From Hydrocarboniphaga effusa AP103 (lineage in GTDB: Bacteria > Pseudomonadota > Gammaproteobacteria > Nevskiales > Nevskiaceae), in the NCBI RefSeq assembly GCF_000271305.1, contig NZ_AKGD01000002.1:186001-250000 (forward strand): a DNA stretch of 64,000 nt, in the 5' to 3' direction. Below are positions 41,528-49,536 of the stretch, in pieces. The first letter of the stretch is position 1; every line of letters begins with the position of its first letter. The translations under genes and the position numbers were made by a program. Under the pieces are notes generated by a model, which saw nothing but the letters and a program-made list of their open reading frames with translations, searched no databases and was not told the origin of the DNA.

Positions 41528-44497
41528 ATGCGGTTGCAGCGACGCAGGGCTGCGGGACTCATACGGATGACGGTGACGGCGGCGCTGGTGGCCGCGTTGA
41601 CCAACGCAGCGCGGGCCGCGGACGAGCCGGCAGCGCCTGCCGCCGGCGGGCTTTCCCTGGCGACGATGCGCGGCTGGATCGAGCAGATGAAGCGCGAGCC
41701 GCGCGGGCCGTTCGATCGCATCCGCTACTTCTGCAAGGACGGCCAGGTGCTCGAACCCAAGGCCTACGCCTGCGAGCCTTACGGCGGCGGCTATCAGCAC
41801 GGCGAATGGAGCGCGCGCACCAGGGCCATCCGCGAGGCCGGCTATCCGATCGCCAACCTGCTCGTGATGGTGAAGCCGGACGATGTCGTCGGGCCGAACG
41901 CGAAGGCCGATCTGCTGCAGGTGCTCGTCGTCGAGCGCTTTTTGATCGCGAGCGACGATGGCTGGGTGTTCCGCCGCGCGCTGTCGTATCGCGGTGCGAT
42001 CCAGGATCACAACGAGAAGGAAAGCGCGCGCGATCTGTTGCAGGCGCTCGCGCGCGGCGACACCGCCTACATTCCGCTGCGCGAAGCCGCGCGCGCGTTT
42101 CCGCACGGCCCCGACACGCCGAGCCTCACGCGCGTACGCGGCATGGCCACCTCGCTCGACGAGAAGGACGCCAAGTTCCACTCGCTGCGCTCGCGCATCC
42201 ACAACACACCCGAGTCGGGAGATGCGGCGCGCGTGCGCGCCTATGCGAGCAGCACGAGCGCCAGGCCCGAACTGGCGGCCGAATACGAAGCGCTCGCCGC
42301 GGCCATCGATGCGGCGTACCAGCCCAAGCCCTTGTCGATCGAGCTCAAGCAGCTTGGCCGCTACTTCAAGGACGAAGCCGCGCGCGACGAGCTGCAGAAG
42401 CTCATCGAAGCGCAATTCGCCACCGAGCAGCCGGGCGCAACGCTCGACGCCCAGCTCGCGGGCGCGGCGAACACGCTGGTGTGGCTCAAGGATCGCGCGC
42501 TGCAGCGGGTTCCGGCGAGCGGTCGCCTGGCCGCGATCGACGTGAGCCTGGAAGCCGAGAACCGCTTCATGGTCACGGCTTCGAAGGCCACCGCGCAGAT
42601 TCCCACGCTGACGCGCGAAGCGCGGCTCCATCAGCTGCGCATCTCGGCCAAGGCGCTCTACGGCATCGGCCTGCTCAACCAGCGCGAGTGGGATTCGCTC
42701 GGCGAGTCGCTGTCCGAGCTCGAAGGCAAGGTCAAGCTCGATACGTATCGCGAAGCGCTCGAATATCTCGAACGCGCATCCTCGTGGAGTACGCAGCGGC
42801 TGCATTACGAATTCGGCAACGGCGTCGACAAGCTCACGCCGATCGCGCCCGAGGCCGAAGGCTTCGTCGCCGATCGCCTGCGATCGAGCCCGCTGCTGTT
42901 CTACTCGTCGCTGCTGCAGACGCTGCGCGAGGATGCGGACAAGCTCGCGGGCACTTCGCAGACGGCGTTCGGCGCATCGGTGGGCGGCGGCTTGCGCCGG
43001 CTCAATCCGGGCATCGCGCGCGGCTTGTTGCGCGTGTCGGTCGATGAAGAAACCAACGGCCAGCCGGCGATCTACCTGGTTCCCGAAACCACCTCGGATC
43101 TGCCGGCCGCCGCAGGCATTCTCACCGAAGCGGAAGGCAACCCGGTGTCGCACGTGCAGCTGCTCGCGCGCAATCTCGGCATTCCCAACGTGGTGGTGGC
43201 CAGCGAGCTGATGCCGACGATCCGCCAGCATGACGGCGAGCGCATCGTCGTCGCCGCCAGCGTCGGCGGCGTGGTGCAGATCGATGCGGACGGACCCAGG
43301 TGGGATCAGCTGCTCGGCAGCGCAGGCGAAGCCAAGCCCTCGCTCATGATCGTGCCAGACCTCGCCAAGCTCGATTTGCTGCGCCAGGATTTCGTCTCCA
43401 CCGACGAACTGCGAGCCAGCGATTCCGGGCGCATCGTCGGGCCAAAGGCCGCGCACGTCGGCGAACTTTCGCACCGCTTCAAGGGCCATGTCGCGCCGGG
43501 GCTCGCGGTGAGCTTCGGCATCTTTCGCGAGTTGCTCAAGCAGCCTGTGAAAGCGGGCGGAGAGCCGATGTACGACTGGATGCGTGATCAGTACGCCGAG
43601 ATGGCGGTGCTGCGCAAGCTCGATCCTTCGCGCCACGAGCAGCGCGTCAAGCAGTTTCTCGCGTTCACGCGCAACTGGTTCGCAACGGAACAGCTGCCGC
43701 AAGCCCTGCTCGACCGCCTGCACGGCGCGATGATCGAGCGCTTCGGCATGGACGGCACCTACGGCGTGTTCGTGCGCAGCGACACCAACATCGAAGATCT
43801 GCCGGGGTTCACCGGCGCGGGCCTCAATCTCACGGTGCCGAACGTCGTCGGCTTCGAAGAAACCGTCGCCGCGCTGCGCAAGGTCTGGGCCTCGCCGTAC
43901 ACCGAGCGCGCCTACGGCTGGCGCCAGGACTTGATGGACCAGCCCGAGCACATCTACGTCTCGGTGCTGCTGCACCGCTCGGTGCCGAACGAAAAATCCG
44001 GCGTGATGATCACCGCCGACGTCGACACCGGCAGCCTCGAAGCCCTCACGGTGACGACCAGCCTCGGCGTCGGCGGCGGAGTCGATGGAGAAGCTTCCGA
44101 AACCCTGCGCGTCGATCGCGACAAGGCCAAGGCGCAGCTGCTGTCGTCCGCCACTGCGCGTCGGCAGCGCCAGCTGCTCGCGAGCGGCGGCGTGAGCCTG
44201 CTGCGCGCACCGGCGCCCGAGCGCGTGCTGACGGACAAGGAGATCGAGCTGCTCGCCGAGTTCGCACGCGAAGTGCCGCGTGCCTATCCGGAGCTGCACG
44301 ACGACCAGGGCAAGACCACGCCGGCCGATGTCGAATTCGGCTTCGTCGCGGGCAAGCTCATGCTGCAGCAGATACGCCCGTTTTTGCAGAACCGTGCGGC
44401 TGCGAGTCAGGGATACCTCGCGAAGATGGACCAGGGCTTGCGTGCACGGGACAGCAAGCGCGTTCCACTCGATGAAAAGCCGGAGGCGGGGAGCTAG
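41528..44497 (+). CDS. exported PEP-synthase / glucan-water-dikinase-like protein
   Basis: 989 residues. A Sec signal peptide (residues 1-30, h-region MTVTAALVAALTN, cleavage after ARA) suggests periplasmic location. Residues about 31-500 are a helical region with no recognised family. The swivelling phosphohistidine domain has GNPVSHVQLLARNLGIPNVV with His542. The C-terminal ATP-grasp domain has VGPKAAHVGEL (near 637), RSDTNIEDLPGFTGAGLNLT (near 750) and LQQIRPF (near 944). His-domain-before-ATP-grasp is the glucan water dikinase order, the reverse of PEP synthase, and no PEP-binding barrel follows. It should autophosphorylate from ATP and pass phosphate to an unknown acceptor. First gene of a three-gene operon. 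Confidence 0.82.
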   Translation: MRLQRRRAAGLIRMTVTAALVAALTNAARAADEPAAPAAGGLSLATMRGWIEQMKREPRGPFDRIRYFCKDGQVLEPKAYACEPYGGGYQHGEWSARTRAIREAGYPIANLLVMVKPDDVVGPNAKADLLQVLVVERFLIASDDGWVFRRALSYRGAIQDHNEKESARDLLQALARGDTAYIPLREAARAFPHGPDTPSLTRVRGMATSLDEKDAKFHSLRSRIHNTPESGDAARVRAYASSTSARPELAAEYEALAAAIDAAYQPKPLSIELKQLGRYFKDEAARDELQKLIEAQFATEQPGATLDAQLAGAANTLVWLKDRALQRVPASGRLAAIDVSLEAENRFMVTASKATAQIPTLTREARLHQLRISAKALYGIGLLNQREWDSLGESLSELEGKVKLDTYREALEYLERASSWSTQRLHYEFGNGVDKLTPIAPEAEGFVADRLRSSPLLFYSSLLQTLREDADKLAGTSQTAFGASVGGGLRRLNPGIARGLLRVSVDEETNGQPAIYLVPETTSDLPAAAGILTEAEGNPVSHVQLLARNLGIPNVVVASELMPTIRQHDGERIVVAASVGGVVQIDADGPRWDQLLGSAGEAKPSLMIVPDLAKLDLLRQDFVSTDELRASDSGRIVGPKAAHVGELSHRFKGHVAPGLAVSFGIFRELLKQPVKAGGEPMYDWMRDQYAEMAVLRKLDPSRHEQRVKQFLAFTRNWFATEQLPQALLDRLHGAMIERFGMDGTYGVFVRSDTNIEDLPGFTGAGLNLTVPNVVGFEETVAALRKVWASPYTERAYGWRQDLMDQPEHIYVSVLLHRSVPNEKSGVMITADVDTGSLEALTVTTSLGVGGGVDGEASETLRVDRDKAKAQLLSSATARRQRQLLASGGVSLLRAPAPERVLTDKEIELLAEFAREVPRAYPELHDDQGKTTPADVEFGFVAGKLMLQQIRPFLQNRAAASQGYLAKMDQGLRARDSKRVPLDEKPEAGS

Positions 44498-46054
44498 ATG
44501 CTGCGGATCATGGCGAGGGTGGTGAAATCGATTCAGCGCCGCGGTGCGCTGTTGATGTCCTCTCTCCCGCGTGCGGGAGAGAGTCCCTCGCGCAGCGAGG
44601 GGAGTGAGGGAGCGCACCTGGAGCAAAGCACCATGTTTGAAGTCTGTTCCCTCACCCGGCGCTGCGCGCCACCCTCTCCCGCACGCGGGAGAGGGGAGAA
44701 AGCCGGCGCTCTGTTGCTGACGATGGCTTTGCTGGGCGCCGCCATCCCCGCCCACGCCTACCCCGTCGACGGCTACGCCTACACCGGCATCCGCCGGCTC
44801 GACTACATCGCCGGCGTCGAAGCCGGCACCATCCCGGGCCGCAAGATGCAGCCGGGCCAATACCTGCGCATGGAGCAGGTGCAGCCGGGCTGGAAGACCA
44901 ACGAGGGCAAGCTGCTGCCCGATGTCGACGCCGACTTCAGCGCGCAGCTGTCGAAGATGCTCAAGTCCTCGGGCTATGGCAGCTACAGCGTCGCGCTGCT
45001 CGATCTGTCGGACCCCAGCGCCGCCAAGTACGCGGGCTACGACGACGACAACAAGGCCAACGTCGGGAGCGTGGGCAAGGTGCTGGTGGTGCTCGCGCTG
45101 TTCCAGACGCTGGCCGATCTGTATCCAGGTGACGGGCCGGACGCCATCGCGGCGCGCGAGCGCGTGCTGCGCGATACGCGCGTGGTCGCCGACCAGTACA
45201 GCCAGTACGACCATCACACGGTGACGTTCTGGGACCCGGTGACCAAGGTCCGCAAGAGCCGTTCGATTCGCGCGGGCGACGAGGCGAGCCTGTGGGAATA
45301 TCTCGACTGGATGCTCTCGGCGAGCAGCAATTCGGCGGCCGGCATGGTGCAGAAGGAGCTCATCGCGCTCAAGCATTTCGGCCGCGCTTATCCGGCCTCG
45401 AAGGAAGACACCGAAGCCTTCTTCAAGTCGCAGAGCGGCAAGCAGCTCGGCGATCTGTACCTGCAGACCATGGACGACGCGGTGCTGCGCAACGGGCTTG
45501 ATCCGGGCCAGTTCCGCCAGGGCAGCCTGTTCACGCGCGGCGGCAAGCAGAAAGTGGTCGGCACCAACAGCTTCGCCACCACCGAGCAGCTGGTTCGCTA
45601 CCTGTACCGGCTCGAAGCGGGCACGCTGGTCGACGCCTTCAGCAGCCGCGAGATCAAGCGCCTGCTGTACATGACGCAGCGGCGCATCCGCTACGCCTCG
45701 CATCCGGTGCTCAACGATTCGGCGGTGTACTTCAAGTCCGGCTCGTTCTATCAATGCAAGGTGAGCGGCAGCTGCGGCAAGTACAAGGGCGACAAGACCA
45801 ACCGGCTCGCGTCGGTGGCGATGGTCGAGTCACCGGCCGGCACGCCGCGCCTGCGCTATCTCGTCGCCATTCACTCCAACGTGCTCGGAGTGAATTCGGC
45901 GGTGGCGCATCAGACGCTCGCGCTCAAGATCCAGCGGCTGATCGAGTCGCGCCATCCGGTCGAAGTGCAAGCTCCGGCCACTCCCGAGAATGCCTTCCCG
46001 CAGGTTCCGGTCGACGATCCGGAAGCCGGCGGCGACCGTGACGAGCCGCAATGA
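44498..46054 (+). CDS. exported class A beta-lactamase-fold serine hydrolase with repeat in its signal region
   Basis: 518 residues from the ATG that abuts the previous stop. The catalytic triad motifs of penicillin-recognising enzymes are S191-VG-K194, S276-S-N278 and K413-S-G415, so a periplasmic peptidase, esterase or lactamase-like enzyme. Codons 16-69 are derived from a hairpin repeat inserted in frame; without it the N-terminus would read MLRIMARVVKSIQRRGALLLTMALLGAAIPAHA, a good signal peptide. An ATG at 44632 preceded by GGAG could now act as start and still gives a hydrophobic stretch before AHA. The stop overlaps the transporter ATG (ATGA). Confidence 0.82.
   Translation: MLRIMARVVKSIQRRGALLMSSLPRAGESPSRSEGSEGAHLEQSTMFEVCSLTRRCAPPSPARGRGEKAGALLLTMALLGAAIPAHAYPVDGYAYTGIRRLDYIAGVEAGTIPGRKMQPGQYLRMEQVQPGWKTNEGKLLPDVDADFSAQLSKMLKSSGYGSYSVALLDLSDPSAAKYAGYDDDNKANVGSVGKVLVVLALFQTLADLYPGDGPDAIAARERVLRDTRVVADQYSQYDHHTVTFWDPVTKVRKSRSIRAGDEASLWEYLDWMLSASSNSAAGMVQKELIALKHFGRAYPASKEDTEAFFKSQSGKQLGDLYLQTMDDAVLRNGLDPGQFRQGSLFTRGGKQKVVGTNSFATTEQLVRYLYRLEAGTLVDAFSSREIKRLLYMTQRRIRYASHPVLNDSAVYFKSGSFYQCKVSGSCGKYKGDKTNRLASVAMVESPAGTPRLRYLVAIHSNVLGVNSAVAHQTLALKIQRLIESRHPVEVQAPATPENAFPQVPVDDPEAGGDRDEPQ
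44558..44698. repeat. composite hairpin repeat, copy 3, inside a coding region
   Basis: Same arms as other copies: CTCTCTCCCGCGTGCGGGAGAGAG, CCCTCGCGCAGCGAGGGG, spacer, CCCTCACCCGGCGCTGCGCGCC, CCCTCTCCCGCACGCGGGAGAGGG. Near-identical 12-mers GGTGCGCTGTTG (44543) and GGCGCTCTGTTG (44705) flank it, 162 bases apart. Confidence 0.9.
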
Positions 46055-47370
46055 ACGATCCCTTGAACCATGCGACACCCTCGCGCCGCCAGTGGCAGGG
46101 CAGCACCGCGCTGCGCTCGGTGCTGCTGTTCGTCAATTTCTTTTTGATCCTGCTCGCCTACTATCTCGTCAAACCGGCGAGCCGCTCGCTGTTCCTCGAG
46201 CACAGCAGCTCCGATGCGCTGCCTTACGTCTGGACCGCGAGCGGCCTGCTGCTGCTCGTGCTCGTTCCGAGCTATCAAGGCCTGCTCAAGCGCTACGGCC
46301 GCATGCGCACGGTGCTCGGCAGCTGCGTCGCCACCGCGGGCGCCTTGCTGATTTTCCGCTCGCTGTTCCACCATGCCGGGCCGCCGACCGCGATCGCCTT
46401 CTACGTGCTCGTCGACATCTTCAGCGTGGTGCTCGTCGAGCAGTTCTGGAGCCTCACCAACAGCGTCTATGACAGCAAGGAAGGCAAGCGCTGGTACGGG
46501 CTCATCGCGAGTGGTGGCCTGGTCGGCGGCATGGTGGGCGGTCTCACCGCGAGCACGCTCGTCGATACCGGCTTGCTCGATACGCCCGACCTGATCAGCG
46601 TCGCCGCCGCACTCGTGCTGTTCATGATGCTGCTGACGAGCCGGCTCGCGCGCGCCGGGCTGTATCGCGAAAAGCCCGCGGTCGCGGCGGCGCGCCTCGA
46701 AGCGCAGGCGCAGCCGGTGGATTTCGGCCTGGTCTGGGATTCGATCCTGTCGAACCGCTTCATCCTGCTGATCACCCTGCTGCTGCTGTTCTCGCAGGTC
46801 TGCGAGCCGATCGTCGAATACCAGTTCATGCATCACGTCGAGCAGACCTACACCGACCAGAACGCGCGCACCGTGTTCCTGTCGGAGTTCCTGAGCCTGC
46901 TCAGCGCGATCGCGCTCGGCATCAACCTGCTGCTGACGCCGCTGATCCACCGCTATCTCGGCGTGGTCGGCGGCCTGATGGTGCAGCCGGTGCTGCTCGG
47001 CATGGCCTCGCTCGCGTATCTGGTGCATATCGACCTGCGCATGGCGATGGCGATGAAGCTCACCGATCGCGGGCTGTCGTACTCGATCAACCGGGCCTCG
47101 CGCGAGCTGCTCTACGTCGGCGCCGACGCGGCGCGCATCTTCAAGGTCAAGGCCTGGATAGACATGGTCGGCTATCGCACCTTCAAGATCGTCGGCAACG
47201 TCGCCATCATCGGCATCTCGGCGCTGCCGGATCGCTTCGGTGACTACATGCTCGGCGGCGTGGTGCTGAGCATCTGCGTGGCCTGGGCGCTCGCGGTCTG
47301 GGCGCTGCGCAGCACGCGCCGTGCCCCGCCCAAGGCGAGGCCGATCGGCGACGCCATGCCGCATGCTTGA
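46051..47370 (+). CDS. ATP/ADP translocase-like (COG3202, NTT/TLC family) membrane carrier
   Basis: 439 residues, about 11-12 membrane helices. Family segments include LLLAYYLVKPASRSLFL, EQFWSLTNSVYDSKEGKRWYGLIASGGLVGG and SLYSINRASRELLYVG-like SYSINRASRELLYVGADAARIFKVKAWIDMVGYR. The best-known relatives exchange ATP for ADP across membranes in rickettsiae, chlamydiae and plastids; free-living homologues are uncharacterised. Overlaps the hydrolase stop by four bases. Beside a signal-peptide-bearing ATP-grasp dikinase, nucleotide export to the periplasm is a logical role. That role is inference. Confidence 0.82.
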   Translation: MNDPLNHATPSRRQWQGSTALRSVLLFVNFFLILLAYYLVKPASRSLFLEHSSSDALPYVWTASGLLLLVLVPSYQGLLKRYGRMRTVLGSCVATAGALLIFRSLFHHAGPPTAIAFYVLVDIFSVVLVEQFWSLTNSVYDSKEGKRWYGLIASGGLVGGMVGGLTASTLVDTGLLDTPDLISVAAALVLFMMLLTSRLARAGLYREKPAVAAARLEAQAQPVDFGLVWDSILSNRFILLITLLLLFSQVCEPIVEYQFMHHVEQTYTDQNARTVFLSEFLSLLSAIALGINLLLTPLIHRYLGVVGGLMVQPVLLGMASLAYLVHIDLRMAMAMKLTDRGLSYSINRASRELLYVGADAARIFKVKAWIDMVGYRTFKIVGNVAIIGISALPDRFGDYMLGGVVLSICVAWALAVWALRSTRRAPPKARPIGDAMPHA

Positions 47371-47373
47371 GAT

Positions 47374-47489
47374 CCTTCTCCCGCCGGGAAAAGGCGCCCG
47401 ACGGCCGGTGAAGGGTTCTCAGAGATCACGAGGCTGCTTATCCCTGAAAGGCCCTCACCCCTTCCCCTCTCCCGGTGGGAGAGGGGTTC
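47374..47489. repeat. variant hairpin repeat, copy 4
   Basis: CTTCTCCCGCCGGGAAAAGG, then a spacer and CCCTCACCCCTTCCCCTCTCCCGGTGGGAGAGGGG. More divergent than other copies. It lies between the translocase and glpD. Confidence 0.75.
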
Positions 47490-47517
47490 TAAATGCAGCA
47501 AGCCGCTACCATCGCCC

Positions 47518-49080
47518 ATGGCCGACGCATATCCGCTGATCCGCAACACCGCCGCGCTGCGCGGCGGCTTCGATCTGCTCGTCATCGGTGGCGGCATCTA
47601 CGGTGCCTGGACCGCGTACGACGCCGCGCTGCGCGGGCTCAGGGTTGCGCTGGTCGAGAAGAACGACTGGGGCAGCGGCACCTCGAGCGCATCGAGCAAG
47701 CTGATTCATGGCGGCCTGCGCTATCTCGAGCACTTCGAGTTCTCGCTCGTGCGCCATGCGCTCGCCGAACGCCGCGTACTCACCGACATCGCGCCGCATC
47801 TCGTGCGTCCACTGCGTTTCATGGTGCCGATCTGGAAAGGTGCGCGTGTCGGCAAGCTGCAGATGCGCGCCGGCCTCGTGCTCTACGACGTGCTCTCGGG
47901 CTTCGACCAGCCCGTCGAGCGGCACAAGTCGTTCTCGGCGTCCAAGCTGCTCGAACGCCACCCCTACCTGCGCAGCGACGGGCTCAAGGGCGGGCTGTCA
48001 TATGGCGATTGCCAGGAAGACGACGCGCGCATGACGCTCGCGGTGGTCGCGGCCGCGCAGGCGGCCGGCGTGGTCGTCGCCAACCGCATGGCGGTGCAGA
48101 CGCTGCGCCACGACGAGAACGGATTCAGCGGAGCCAACCTCGTCGATCAGATCAGCCACGAGCGCTTCGTGCTCGCGGCGCAGGCCGTCGTCGTCGCGGC
48201 GGGCCCGTGGTCGAACGCGATCGTCGGTCGCAAGGCGCCGCGCGTGAAGCTCGTCAAAGGCGTGCATCTGGTGATGCCGCCGATTCCCTCGTCGATCAAG
48301 GGTTCCGGTGACGCCTTCCTGTTCACGGCGCCGCAGGATGGTCGCGTCTACTTCGTGATTCCGTGGTACGGCCGCACCTTGCTCGGCACGACCGAATCCG
48401 AAGTGAGCGACCCTTCGCAAGCCGTCGTCACCGATGTCGAAGTGCGCTATCTGCTCGACGCGGCGCGCCATGCCTTGCCCAGGCTCGACTGGCAAGAATC
48501 CGACATCGTCGGACGCTTCGCCGGCGTGCGGACCTTGCAGGCCGAGGACGAGGATTCACTGTCGGCGGTCACGCGCGAATTCACGATATTGCAGCCCGAG
48601 CCGCGTGTGATCCTGCCGATCGGCGGCAAGTACACGACCGCGCGCTGCGATGCGGTCGACATCGTCTCTACCGTCATGCGCGCGCTCAAGCGTGAGCGCG
48701 TGCCATCGAAGACGCATGAGCGTTCGCTGCCTGGAGCGCCATCGGCCGAGCACTACGAAGCGTGGTTGCAGCAGGCTTGCGCGCAACTCATGCAGGCGGG
48801 CATCGCGCGGGACGGCGTCGAGCAGATCGCCAATCGCCATGGAACGCGCGTCGAGCGCCTGATCGCGCTGCTCGAAGAGAACCCGCAATGGGCGCGTCGC
48901 ATCGTCGACGATCTGGCTTTCGTCGACGCCGAGATCGTGCTCGCGGTGCGGGAGGAAATGGCCATTTCGCTCGACGACGTGCTGCGCCGCCGCATGCCAC
49001 TGACCTTGCTGACGACGCTCGATGATGCTGCGTTGCAGCGTATCGATTCGCTGATCAGGCAGAACCTGCCGCAGCATTGA
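47518..49080 (+). CDS. glpD: aerobic glycerol-3-phosphate dehydrogenase
   Basis: 520 residues. FAD motif LLVIGGGIYGAWTAYDAALRG near residue 20-40, SSKLIHGGLRYLE, and the DAO C-terminal domain with GKYTTARCDAVDIV. It oxidises sn-glycerol 3-phosphate to dihydroxyacetone phosphate and feeds electrons to quinone at the inner membrane. E. coli GlpD is 501 residues. No glpF, glpK or glpR is adjacent. It is separated from the translocase by a hairpin repeat, so it may have its own promoter. Context of lipase genes downstream suggests use of lipid-derived glycerol. Confidence 0.95.
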   Translation: MADAYPLIRNTAALRGGFDLLVIGGGIYGAWTAYDAALRGLRVALVEKNDWGSGTSSASSKLIHGGLRYLEHFEFSLVRHALAERRVLTDIAPHLVRPLRFMVPIWKGARVGKLQMRAGLVLYDVLSGFDQPVERHKSFSASKLLERHPYLRSDGLKGGLSYGDCQEDDARMTLAVVAAAQAAGVVVANRMAVQTLRHDENGFSGANLVDQISHERFVLAAQAVVVAAGPWSNAIVGRKAPRVKLVKGVHLVMPPIPSSIKGSGDAFLFTAPQDGRVYFVIPWYGRTLLGTTESEVSDPSQAVVTDVEVRYLLDAARHALPRLDWQESDIVGRFAGVRTLQAEDEDSLSAVTREFTILQPEPRVILPIGGKYTTARCDAVDIVSTVMRALKRERVPSKTHERSLPGAPSAEHYEAWLQQACAQLMQAGIARDGVEQIANRHGTRVERLIALLEENPQWARRIVDDLAFVDAEIVLAVREEMAISLDDVLRRRMPLTLLTTLDDAALQRIDSLIRQNLPQH

Positions 49081-49103
49081 TTACTGTGTAGCGCAAATTG
49101 TTT

Positions 49104-49242
49104 GTCCTCTCTCCCGCTTGCGGGAGAGAGTCCCTCGCGCAGCGAGGGGAGAGAGGGCCAGATCGATAAGTGAGCGCACTTTCCAGGCTTTCCCTCTCCC
49201 GGCGCTACGCGCCACCCTCTCCCGCAAGCGGGAGAGGGGACC
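49104..49242. repeat. composite hairpin repeat, copy 5
   Basis: CTCTCTCCCGCTTGCGGGAGAGAG, CCCTCGCGCAGCGAGGGG, spacer AGTGAGCGCACTTTCCAGGC, CCCTCTCCCGGCGCTACGCGCC, CCCTCTCCCGCAAGCGGGAGAGGG. Fullest, least-decayed copy; it lies directly after glpD. Confidence 0.9.
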
Positions 49243-49386
49243 AGTAGAGCATGCGTAATTTCATAAAACCCGCGCTCCCACGTAAGGGTTTCGTCCCGAT
49301 CACAACAGGCTTTTCGCAACACCACCACGACGAACGGTTGCAACAAGTCGACGAAGTTCCGTCTTCAATTCGCAACAGCGAAACAA

Positions 49387-49403
49387 CGAATCGTGACGAT
49401 TCG
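49387..49403. promoter_or_regulatory. perfect 8-bp palindrome upstream of lipase gene
   Basis: CGAATCGT-G-ACGATTCG, 134 bases before the lipase start. The surrounding 49243-49536 is AT-richer than coding DNA and contains no gene, so this is a candidate operator for the lipase/DUF1302 pair. Regulator unknown. Confidence 0.5.
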
Positions 49404-49536
49404 ATCGTCAGTAGAAATTCCCTGTTGCAGATACGGTACAACCGGCAAACACTAGCGTCGATCACAAAGCGGCCCGCAGCGAGCGGGTCGCGTACGGAGC
49501 GGGAAGCTCCATGGTGCACATTGAGAGGAGAGGCTC

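Noticed and set aside
41381-45754. 1457-codon open frame opposite the dikinase and serine hydrolase
   Set aside because: No start context or recognisable domain, and the plus strand holds motif-complete proteins. Long antisense frames are expected at this GC content.
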